Below, one piece after another: positions 1 through 8,831 of a stretch of DNA of 32,427 nucleotides. The position numbers and the translations under genes were made by a program. Origin of the DNA: an uncultured Archangium sp. (GTDB lineage: Bacteria; Myxococcota; Myxococcia; Myxococcales; Myxococcaceae); assembly GCA_903905455.1 (NCBI GenBank), contig CAIVGN010000216.1:1-32427 (forward strand). Reading direction: 5' to 3'. The notes beneath the pieces were generated by a model. It had not been told where the DNA came from and ran no database searches. It was given only the letters and a program-made list of their open reading frames with translations. How positions within the stretch are numbered: the stretch's first letter is position 1; every line of letters starts with the position of its first letter.

Positions 1-473
1 CTGCAGGGGTGCATCGCCCTGGCCCTGCTCTTCACCCACGACGTGCGCTCGGTGCTCTCGAACGTCGGGGCCATCCTGGTGCTCTTCGCGGCGCTCTCGG
101 TGCTCGGGCTGTTCATGGCCGACTTCCAGGGCGGGAAGGTGACGTTGCCCCCGCTCCAGAAGGTGATCATCGCCCTGCTGGTGGTGCTCGCGGGCGCGGC
201 GGTCTTCGCCAGTGACGCGGTGTCGTTGCCCCTGCGCCTCGGGGTGTTGCTGGTGGGCGCGCTGGCCGCGGCGGTCCTGCGGTACCGCGCGAACGGTGGC
301 GTCGGGCCCTCGCTGCCCGGGCTCATCGGCGCGGCGATCTACGTGGTGTCCTCGGCGTGGATGTTGTTCGTCGGCTTCCGCCAGAGCCTCTCGTTGCTGG
401 CCTGGGTGGCCGGGGTGGCGGTCATCGGGCTGGTGGCCTTCGCGCTGACCCGGCGCGCGCAGCAGGTGGCTGC

Positions 474-477
<4 letters not shown>
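1..477 (+). CDS. APC-superfamily amino acid permease, C-terminal fragment
   Basis: This frame is open from the first base of the window and ends in TGA at 475-477, so only the last 158 residues of a longer membrane protein are present. The opening segment (LQGCIALALLFTHDVRSVLS, then a hydrophobic helix ending in LGLF) resembles the late transmembrane helices of APC-type amino acid permeases, where a Gln-containing helix is followed by a 'L..VG..L.LFAAL.VLG.F' helix. About five hydrophobic helices follow and the protein ends in a short basic tail (TRRAQQVAA). A GTG at 43 could act as a start, but continuous hydrophobic coding upstream argues for a truncated gene. The stop overlaps the ATG of the kinase gene (ATGA), suggesting co-translation. 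The family call rests on this fragment alone and the substrate is unknown. Confidence 0.6.
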
Positions 478-2159
<1,682 letters not shown>

Positions 2160-2187
2160 GGGCGGGAGCGGGCTAAGTCGCCCCCCC

Positions 2188-3375
2188 ATGCCCCGCCTGT
2201 TGCCGTTGTCGCTCGTGTTCGTCCTGGCCTGCAGTGCGCCGCCCGTGGCCCCCGTCGATCCGCTCCCCTTCGAGGAGGCCTCGCCCACCGCGGCGCCCGA
2301 CCCGACGAAGTGGGGCCCGTACCCGGTCGGCGTGCGCACGGTGACCTTCGAAGACACCGGCCGCAGGAAGCCCGACGGCACCCCGCGCCAGCTGGTGACG
2401 GAGATCTGGTACCCGGCGGTGCAGTCGACGCGCGGCCAGCCCACCGTGAGCTACGACATCTTCTCGGTCTTCACCCCCGAGCAGCAGGCGGCGATCGGCC
2501 CGGGCACCATCGGCCTGCTGCCCACCGCGGCGGTGCGTGACGCCGAGCCCACGCGCGCCCACGGAAAGTTCCCGCTGGTGGTCTTCGCCCACGGCCAGGC
2601 GGCCATCCGCTGGCAGTCGACCTACTACACGGTGCTGCTCGCCTCGCACGGCTACGTGGTCGTCTCCACCGACCACGAGGGCGGCACGCTCTACGACGTG
2701 GTGCGCGGGCAGCTGCAGAACACCGCGGTGGGCGTCGAGACGCGCCCCGCCGACGTCATCTTCCTGCTCAGCCGCTTCGAGCGCCTCAAGGAGACCGACC
2801 CGCTCTACGGCCTGCTCGACTACGAGCGCATCGGCGTCACCGGCCACTCGTTCGGCGCGCTCACCTCGCTGCGCGTCGCGGCCATGGACCCCCGGGTGAA
2901 GGCCATCGTGCCCCAGGCCCCGGTGGACGCGAACCTCGCCTGGCTGGGGCTCCCGCTGCCGGTGAAGCTGGGCATCCCGGTGCACCTCCAGGCGGCGCAC
3001 GACGACCGCACCCTCCCGTGGGACACCAACATCGACCCCACGCTGCTGGTGATGAAGGACCCGTACTCGCTGCTCGACATCGTGCACGGCGGCCACTTCA
3101 CCTTCAGCGACCTCTGCGGCTTCGATCTCGCGGCCATCGCCGACAAGGTGAAGCTCGACATCCCCGGGGCCGACGTGCGCAAGGTGCTCGAAGACGGTTG
3201 CGGCCCCACCGCGCCCCCGGCCTCGCTCGCGCAGCCGCTCATCACCCACTTCGCCATCGCCTTCTTCAACGCCCAGCTCAAGGGCTCGACGGGCTCGCTG
3301 GAGTTGATGACCCAGGCGAAGGCCGACGCGCTGGCCGGGGCGACCGGTGTCGCCGTGCTGACCTCCGGCCCCTGA
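2188..3375 (+). CDS. Lipoprotein alpha/beta hydrolase, PAF-acetylhydrolase-like
   Basis: The 395-residue product has a lipoprotein signal peptide (MPRLLPLSLVFVLAC, lipid Cys15) and so should be membrane anchored outside the cytoplasm. The body is an alpha/beta hydrolase. It has an N-terminal strand region with 'TEIWYPA', an oxyanion-strand motif VVFAHG, and the nucleophile elbow GHSFGA with Ser221 in the sequence YERIGVTGHSFGALTSLRVA. A late HGGH segment probably holds the catalytic His. The arrangement resembles the platelet-activating-factor acetylhydrolase II / dienelactone hydrolase-like group, so an ester or lipid substrate is likely but not determined. ATG 2188 gives a perfect signal peptide; a GGGAGCGGG stretch lies upstream at rather long spacing. 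It follows the kinase gene by 28 bp. Its last 98 bp overlap the 3' end of the convergent PAP2 gene. Confidence 0.85.
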   Translation: MPRLLPLSLVFVLACSAPPVAPVDPLPFEEASPTAAPDPTKWGPYPVGVRTVTFEDTGRRKPDGTPRQLVTEIWYPAVQSTRGQPTVSYDIFSVFTPEQQAAIGPGTIGLLPTAAVRDAEPTRAHGKFPLVVFAHGQAAIRWQSTYYTVLLASHGYVVVSTDHEGGTLYDVVRGQLQNTAVGVETRPADVIFLLSRFERLKETDPLYGLLDYERIGVTGHSFGALTSLRVAAMDPRVKAIVPQAPVDANLAWLGLPLPVKLGIPVHLQAAHDDRTLPWDTNIDPTLLVMKDPYSLLDIVHGGHFTFSDLCGFDLAAIADKVKLDIPGADVRKVLEDGCGPTAPPASLAQPLITHFAIAFFNAQLKGSTGSLELMTQAKADALAGATGVAVLTSGP

Positions 3376-4048
3376 CGCGGCGGCCCCGCAGGGCGTTGAC
3401 GACGTCGACCAGCGCCATGGCCACCACGGCCAGGGCGGTGCCCGTCACCACGTCGACCAGGTAGTGCTGCTTGGTGGTGAGCGTCGAGACGGCGATGGCC
3501 ACCGCCCACGCCAGCAGCCCCCACGAGAGCTTCGGCCGCTCGCGGTGCACCAGCATCGCCGCGGCCATCGAGGTGGCCACGTGGAGGCTCGGCAGGCAGC
3601 TGCTGGGCGTGTCCACCGCGCGCACCGCGCTCAGCACGAAGGCCGACAGCGGGTCGGCGTCCGCGGTCAGGGGGAACAGCTCGCGGGGGAACCGCGTGGG
3701 CATCGCCCAGTGAATGAACCCCGCCACCACCACGCAGCTCAAGAAGACCGCGAGAAACCGGGTGCCGTTCTCGACGCGGCGCAGGCTCAGGAAGGCCACG
3801 AAGACCAGCGCGTAGGCGCTCACGTAGATCAGCACCGTCGCGGGGATGAAGGGCATCGCCCGGTCGAGCCCCGTCGGCTCCAGCAGCCGGGGCTCCCCCA
3901 ACGGGGCGTGGTTCGCGGTGAAGTAGAACAGCGCGTGCACCAGCGAGGCGAGGGACACCGCGCGGAAGCGACGATCGAAGGGCAGGTCGTGCACCAGGGC
4001 CGCCGCCTGGTGCAGTTTCTCCTCGACCTTGGCGAGCCCGGCGTCCAT
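3278..4048 (-). CDS. PAP2-superfamily membrane phosphatase
   Basis: The 256-residue integral membrane protein has about five to six hydrophobic helices. The PAP2 signatures are present: SSCLPSLHVATS with His156, and TLTTKQHYLVDVVTG with His195 and Asp199. This version (LPSLHVA followed by KQHY..DV) is typical of the PAP2_3/inositol-phosphorylceramide-synthase-like branch, so a lipid phosphate phosphatase or headgroup transferase is likely. ATG 4048 (MDAGLAKVEEK) is preferred; a TTG at 4069 in the same frame would add seven residues. Helices end near residue 220, and the last ~32 residues (Arg/Ser/Pro-rich) are encoded antisense to the 3' end of the hydrolase gene. This tail is therefore probably read-through rather than a functional domain. 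The gene lies 105 bp downstream of the flavoprotein gene on the same strand, with a hairpin between. Confidence 0.85.
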   Translation of the reverse strand: MDAGLAKVEEKLHQAAALVHDLPFDRRFRAVSLASLVHALFYFTANHAPLGEPRLLEPTGLDRAMPFIPATVLIYVSAYALVFVAFLSLRRVENGTRFLAVFLSCVVVAGFIHWAMPTRFPRELFPLTADADPLSAFVLSAVRAVDTPSSCLPSLHVATSMAAAMLVHRERPKLSWGLLAWAVAIAVSTLTTKQHYLVDVVTGTALAVVAMALVDVVNALRGRRVRGRRSARRHRSPRPARRPSPGSSTPASPSSP

Positions 4049-4100
4049 CGCAGGGCTTGACGGCTGCAAACGCCATGCGCTCGCAGTGGCGGTGGGTTGC

Positions 4101-4134
4101 CGGAGGCGACGCGCAAACGATGCGGGCGCCTCCG
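4101..4134 (-). terminator. Inverted repeat after nifJ-flavoprotein pair, possible terminator
   Basis: CGGAGGCG at 4101-4108 pairs perfectly with CGCCTCCG at 4127-4134 (8 bp). Within the loop, read on the minus strand, CGCA and TGCG can form a second stem of 4 bp around TCGTT. It begins 20 bp past the stop codon of the flavoprotein gene on the minus strand. No U-tract follows, so it may instead stabilise the mRNA 3' end or attenuate read-through into the PAP2 gene. Confidence 0.4.
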
Positions 4135-4153
4135 TATGCTCAGCGGCCCGGGC

Positions 4154-5149
4154 TCAGCGGTGCCAGCCCTGCAGCAGCTTGATGTAGTTGGCGCGCTCGT
4201 AGCCCGAAGCGTCAGGCACGCGGCTCAGGTTCATGCAGCCGATGAGCTGCTCGACCGAGGTGTACTCGTGCTCGTCGAGCCAGGTCTCGAGGCCGAGGCG
4301 CAGGTCGCGCAGGCGGTACGGGCTGTTCTTGAGCAGCTCGCTGACCATCTGCACCGCGTTGGCGCCGGCCATCAGCGCCTTCACCGCGTCCAGGGTGTCG
4401 TGCACGCCGCCGCTGACCGCGAGGCTCAGCTTGGTCTTCGCCGAGAGGATGGCCAGCCACCGCAGCCGCATCAGCAGCTCGCTGGGGTCCGAGAGGTGCA
4501 GCACCCGCGCGAGCTCGAAGTTCTCGGGGTCGATGTCGGGCTGGTAGAGGCGGTTGAAGACGATGACCCCGGCCACGCCCTCGGCCTCGAGGCGCGCCGC
4601 GAAGTTCGGCAGCGACGAGTAGAAGGGCGACAGCTTGACCCCGATGGGGATCTTCACCGCCGCCTTCACCGCGCGGACGACCTGCAGTTGCTCGTCTTCG
4701 ATGGTCGCCGCGCTGCGCGTGGGGTCGGAGGGCAGGGCGTAGAGGTTCAGCTCGAGCGCGTGGGCGCCGGCCTGCTCGATGAGCTTCGAGCACTCCAGCC
4801 AGCCACCGGGCGTGACGCCGTTGAGCGAGCCGATGACCGGGATCTTCACCGCCTGGCGGACACGGTGCACCTGCTCGAAGTACTGCTCCGGCCCCATCGC
4901 GTAGTCCGACGACGCGGGGAACCAGCTCTCGGCCTCGGCGCTCGAGTCGGAGAGCCGGCCCATGTGCTTGTGAATGGCCATCTGCTCGGCCACGAACTGC
5001 TCTTCGAAGAGCGAGTGCATGGTGATGGCCGCGGCGCCGGCGTCTTCCAGTTGCTTGACGCTGTCGAGGTCCTGCGCGAGCGGTGACGCGCCGGGGATCA
5101 ACGGGTGCTCGAGCTTGAGCCCGAGCCAGGTCGTGTTGAGCGAGGCCAT
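4154..5149 (-). CDS. Dihydroorotate-dehydrogenase-like FMN TIM-barrel protein
   Basis: The 331-residue protein has the TIM-barrel layout of the dihydroorotate dehydrogenase family. It starts with TTWLGLKLEHPLIPGASPL, has a central 'IPIGVKLSPF' strand, and ends with a phosphate-binding region AVSGGVHDTLDAVKALMAGANAVQ that should bind FMN phosphate. The family's ElNxSCPN segment reads ELNLYALPSD here, so the usual active-site motif of true dihydroorotate dehydrogenases is absent. The start codon (ATG, 5147-5149) directly abuts the nifJ stop (TAA, 5150-5152), so the two are almost certainly one transcript. Proteins of this kind are commonly found beside nifJ. A role as a flavin partner or accessory of the pyruvate oxidoreductase is more likely than pyrimidine synthesis, but this is inference. 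Confidence 0.85.
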   Translation of the reverse strand: MASLNTTWLGLKLEHPLIPGASPLAQDLDSVKQLEDAGAAAITMHSLFEEQFVAEQMAIHKHMGRLSDSSAEAESWFPASSDYAMGPEQYFEQVHRVRQAVKIPVIGSLNGVTPGGWLECSKLIEQAGAHALELNLYALPSDPTRSAATIEDEQLQVVRAVKAAVKIPIGVKLSPFYSSLPNFAARLEAEGVAGVIVFNRLYQPDIDPENFELARVLHLSDPSELLMRLRWLAILSAKTKLSLAVSGGVHDTLDAVKALMAGANAVQMVSELLKNSPYRLRDLRLGLETWLDEHEYTSVEQLIGCMNLSRVPDASGYERANYIKLLQGWHR

Positions 5150-8100
5150 TTACGTGTTCCCCTTCGTGACGTGGACGGCGGCGAGCTGCTCGTAGACGGT
5201 GCGGCGACGGGCCGAGTATTCCTCGGCGGCGGCCACGAGCATCTCGAAGCGCTTCGGGTCTTTGAGCGCGACCATGCGGAAGCGCCCCTCGTTCTTCATG
5301 TACTCGCGCGGCTTGATCTTCGCGGCCGGCGCGTCGAGCTGCAGCGGCGCCTCGCCCAACGCCACGCGGCGCGGGTCGAAGCGGTAGAGCGGCCAGACCC
5401 CGGAGTCGACGGCGAGCTTCTGCTGCTCGGCGCCGCGCTCGAGGTCGTACCCGTGCGCGATGCAGTGGCTGTAGGCGATGATCAACGACGGCCCGCGGTA
5501 GCTCTCGGCCTCGCGGATCGCCTTGAGCGTCTGGGCGTCCTTCGAGCCCATGGCGACGGAGGCCACGTAGATGTGGCCGTAGGACATGGCCAACAGGCCG
5601 AGGTCCTTCTTGCCCAGTGACTTGCCGGCCGCGGCGAACTTCGCGGTGGCGCCCAGCGGGGTGGCCTTGGAGGCCTGGCCGCCGGTGTTCGAGTACACCT
5701 CGGTGTCGAGCACCAGCACGTTGACGTCGGCGCCGCTGGCCAGCACGTGGTCCAGGCCGCCGTAGTCGATGTCGTACGCCCAGCCGTCACCGCCGACGAT
5801 CCACACCGACTTGCGCACCAGCAGGTCGGCCGACGCCAGCAGCTTCTTCGCCTCGGGCTTGCCGTTGCCGCCGAGCTTGCCCTTGAGCTCCGCCACCCGG
5901 GCGCGCTGGTCGGCGATGCCCTGCTCGTCATCCTGCTTCGCGTCGAGCAGCGCGGCGACCAGCACGTCGCCCACGTCGGCCGCGAGGCCCTTGAGCAGCG
6001 ACTGCGCGAGGCCCTGCTGCGCGTCGATGCCCAGGCGCATGCCCAGGCCGAACTCCGCGTTGTCCTCGAACAGCGAGTTGGCCCAGGCCGGCCCGCGGCC
6101 CTGCTTGTTCTTCGCCCACGGGGTGGTGGGCAGGTTGCCGCCGTAGATCGACGTGCAGCCGGTGGCGTTGGCCACCACCATGCGATCGCCGAAGAGCTGC
6201 GAGACGAGCTTCAGGTACGGGGTCTCGCCGCAACCCGAGCAGGCACCCGAGAACTCGAAGAGCGGCTCGAGGAACTGGGAGGCCTTCAAGTCGTCCTTCA
6301 CCTTGGTGCGGTCGATGTAGGGGAGCGGCTGGAAGAAGTTCCAGTTGGCGCGCTCGGCCTCGCGCACGGGCTCGATGTCGCCCATGTCGATGGCCTTGTG
6401 CTTGGGATTCGACTTGTCGCGGGCCGGGCACACCGCGACGCACAGGCCGCAGCCGGTGCAGTCATCGGGCGCGACCTGCAGCGCGTACTTCCACGGCTTG
6501 CCCGAGGGCGCGTCGCCGAAGTCCTTGCTCTTGAAGTCGGTGGTGAGGAACGTGGCCGGCGCCGCCTTCAGCGCGTCGGGGTCGACCAGTTGGCTGCGAA
6601 TGGCCGCGTGCGGGCAGATGAGCGAGCACTTGTTGCACTGGATGCACAGCGACGTGTCCCAGCGGGGCACCTCCAGCGCAATGGCGCGCTTTTCCCACTG
6701 CGTGGTGGCCGTGGGCCACGTGCCGTCGACGGGGAAGGCGCTGACGGGCAGCAGGTCGCCCTGGCCGGCCATCATCATCGCGGTCACGCGCTGCACGAAG
6801 TCGGGCGCGGCCACGGGCACCATCGGCGGCCGGGGCGTGCCCGCGCTCTTCGCCGGGACCTTGACCTCGAAGAGCTTGGCCAGGGCGCCGTCGATGGCCG
6901 CGTAGTTGCGCTTGACCACCTCGGCGCCGCGCTTGCCGTAGGCCTTGTCGACGCCGTGGCGGATGTGCTCGAGCGCCTCTTCCATGGGCAGCACGCCGGT
7001 CAGCTTGAAGAAGCACACCTGCATCACGGTGCTGATGTAGCGATCGAGGCCCGCTTCCTTGGCCACCGAGAAGCCGTCGATGACGTAGAACTTGAGCTTC
7101 TTGTCGATGACCTGCTGCTGCACCTCGAGGGGCAGCTTGCCGAAGGCCACCTCGGGCGCGTGGCTGGTGTTGAGGAGGAACGTCGCGCCGTCAGCCGCGG
7201 CCCCGAGCACGTCCTGCTTCTCGAGCAGCGGCGCGTAGTGGCAGGCCACGTAGCTGGCCCGGCGGATGAGGTACGAGGAGCGGATCGGGTCCTTGCCGAA
7301 GCGCAGGTGCGAGACGGTCATCGCGCCCGACTTCTTCGAGTCGTAGACGAAGTACCCCTGCGCGGTGTGGTCGGTCTCCTGGCCGATGATCTTGATCGTC
7401 TGCTTGTTGCTGGACACCGTGCCGTCGCTGCCCAGGCCGTAGAACAGGGCGCGCACCACCTCGGCGGGCTCGAGATCGAACTCCGTGTCGTAGTCGAGCG
7501 ACGTGTGGCTGACGTCGTCGTTGATGCCCACGGTGAAGTGGTTCTTCGGCGTGGCCTTGGCGAGGTTGGCGAAGACCGCGCGCACCATGGCCGGGGTGAA
7601 CTCCTTCGACGAGAGGCCGTAGCGGCCGCCGATGACGCGGATGGGGCGGCCCAGCTCGGCCAGCGCGGTGACCACGTCCTGGTAGAGCGGCTCGCCGGTG
7701 GCGCCCGGCTCCTTGGTGCGGTCGAGCACCGCGATGCTCTTGACCGACGCCGGCAGGGCCGCGGTGAAGCCGGAGAGATCGAACGGGCGGAAGAGCCGCA
7801 CGATGACCAGGCCCACCTTCTCGCCGTGCGCGACCTGCCAGTCGATGGACTCGCGGGCGGCCTCCGAGCCCGAGCCCATCATCACCACCACGTGCTCGGC
7901 CTGGGGGTGGCCCACGTAGTCGAAGAGCCGGTAGGCGCGGCCGGTGAGCTTCTCAAACTGCTCCATGGCCGCGGTCACCATCGCCGGGGCCTGCGCGTAG
8001 AACGGGTTGCACGCCTCTCGGGCCTGGAAGAACACGTCGGGGTTCTGGGCCGTGCCGCGGAGCACCGGCTGGTCCGGCGTCAGCGCCCGCGTGCGCAGCA

Positions 8101-8704
8101 GGGCGATGGCCGTCTCGTCGATCATCTGCCGCAGCAGGTCGTCGGACAGCGGGCTGATGCGGCTGACCTCGTGCGAGGTGCGGAAGCCGTCGAAGAAGTG
8201 GAGGAAGGGGATGCGCGACTTGAGCGTCACCGCGTGGGAGATGGCGGCGAAGTCCTGCGCCTCCTGCACCGAGCTCGAGCACAGCTCGGCGAAGCCGGTC
8301 ATGCGGGCCATCATCACGTCGGAGTGATCTCCGAAGATCGACAGCGCGTGGGTGGCGATGCTGCGCGCCGCCACGTGCATCACGAAGGGGCTCAGCTCGC
8401 CGGCGATCTTCAGCATGTCGGGCAGCATCAACAGCAGGCCCTGCGACGCGGTGAAGGTGGTGGTCAACGCGCCGGTCTGCAGCGCGCCGTGCACCGCGCC
8501 CGCCGCGCCGCCTTCGCTCTGCATTTCCTGGATGCGGGGGATCTGGCCCCAGAGGTTGGTCTTGCCTGCCGCGGCCCATTCGTCCGCGAGCTCCCCCATC
8601 GTCGAGCTGGGGGTGATGGGGTAGATGGCGATGACTTCGCTGAGCCGGTGCGCGACGGAGGCCACGGCCTCGTTCGCGTCGACAGTCAGATAGGTGTCGG
8701 ACAT
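5150..8704 (-). CDS. nifJ: Pyruvate:ferredoxin (flavodoxin) oxidoreductase
   Basis: The 1184-residue single-chain enzyme has the full family length. It oxidises pyruvate with CoA to acetyl-CoA and CO2, reducing ferredoxin or flavodoxin. Domains in order: N-terminal pyrimidine-binding domain with YPITPSSTMGE (Thr31); transketolase C-like domain; a gamma-type region; two 4Fe-4S clusters, CIQCNKCSLICP (Cys687, 690, 693, 697) and CTGCGLCVAVCP (Cys749, 752, 755, 759); and a TPP-binding domain with GGDGWAYDIDYGG near 970. The proximal cluster ligands are all present at Cys822, Cys825, Cys850 and Cys1081, with the family spacing. ATG 8704 is chosen because MSDTYLTVDANEAVASVAHRL aligns with family N-termini and a GGGGGG Shine-Dalgarno run (8710-8715) lies 5 nt upstream. 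The frame stays open upstream, but that part looks non-coding. It is divergent from the SulP gene, 127 bp apart, and is followed directly by the flavoprotein. Confidence 0.97.
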   Translation of the reverse strand: MSDTYLTVDANEAVASVAHRLSEVIAIYPITPSSTMGELADEWAAAGKTNLWGQIPRIQEMQSEGGAAGAVHGALQTGALTTTFTASQGLLLMLPDMLKIAGELSPFVMHVAARSIATHALSIFGDHSDVMMARMTGFAELCSSSVQEAQDFAAISHAVTLKSRIPFLHFFDGFRTSHEVSRISPLSDDLLRQMIDETAIALLRTRALTPDQPVLRGTAQNPDVFFQAREACNPFYAQAPAMVTAAMEQFEKLTGRAYRLFDYVGHPQAEHVVVMMGSGSEAARESIDWQVAHGEKVGLVIVRLFRPFDLSGFTAALPASVKSIAVLDRTKEPGATGEPLYQDVVTALAELGRPIRVIGGRYGLSSKEFTPAMVRAVFANLAKATPKNHFTVGINDDVSHTSLDYDTEFDLEPAEVVRALFYGLGSDGTVSSNKQTIKIIGQETDHTAQGYFVYDSKKSGAMTVSHLRFGKDPIRSSYLIRRASYVACHYAPLLEKQDVLGAAADGATFLLNTSHAPEVAFGKLPLEVQQQVIDKKLKFYVIDGFSVAKEAGLDRYISTVMQVCFFKLTGVLPMEEALEHIRHGVDKAYGKRGAEVVKRNYAAIDGALAKLFEVKVPAKSAGTPRPPMVPVAAPDFVQRVTAMMMAGQGDLLPVSAFPVDGTWPTATTQWEKRAIALEVPRWDTSLCIQCNKCSLICPHAAIRSQLVDPDALKAAPATFLTTDFKSKDFGDAPSGKPWKYALQVAPDDCTGCGLCVAVCPARDKSNPKHKAIDMGDIEPVREAERANWNFFQPLPYIDRTKVKDDLKASQFLEPLFEFSGACSGCGETPYLKLVSQLFGDRMVVANATGCTSIYGGNLPTTPWAKNKQGRGPAWANSLFEDNAEFGLGMRLGIDAQQGLAQSLLKGLAADVGDVLVAALLDAKQDDEQGIADQRARVAELKGKLGGNGKPEAKKLLASADLLVRKSVWIVGGDGWAYDIDYGGLDHVLASGADVNVLVLDTEVYSNTGGQASKATPLGATAKFAAAGKSLGKKDLGLLAMSYGHIYVASVAMGSKDAQTLKAIREAESYRGPSLIIAYSHCIAHGYDLERGAEQQKLAVDSGVWPLYRFDPRRVALGEAPLQLDAPAAKIKPREYMKNEGRFRMVALKDPKRFEMLVAAAEEYSARRRTVYEQLAAVHVTKGNT

Positions 8705-8831
8705 GGCGGCCCCCCGATGCAACTGGGGGACCATTCCGGTACCTACGAGAATCAAATCCGGGGCGCAGAGTTTGCGGCAGAGCGCACCGGTTCCTCTCGC
8801 CAGCGCACAAAAGTGGGAGCATTGAACCGCC

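Noticed and set aside
8718-8733. A sigma-54-like -24/-12 element on the minus strand (TGG-N8-TTGCA) upstream of nifJ
   Set aside because: The spacing fits, but the transcript would start only about 3 nt before the nifJ ATG and exclude the GGGGGG ribosome site. It is probably coincidental unless a leaderless mRNA is shown.
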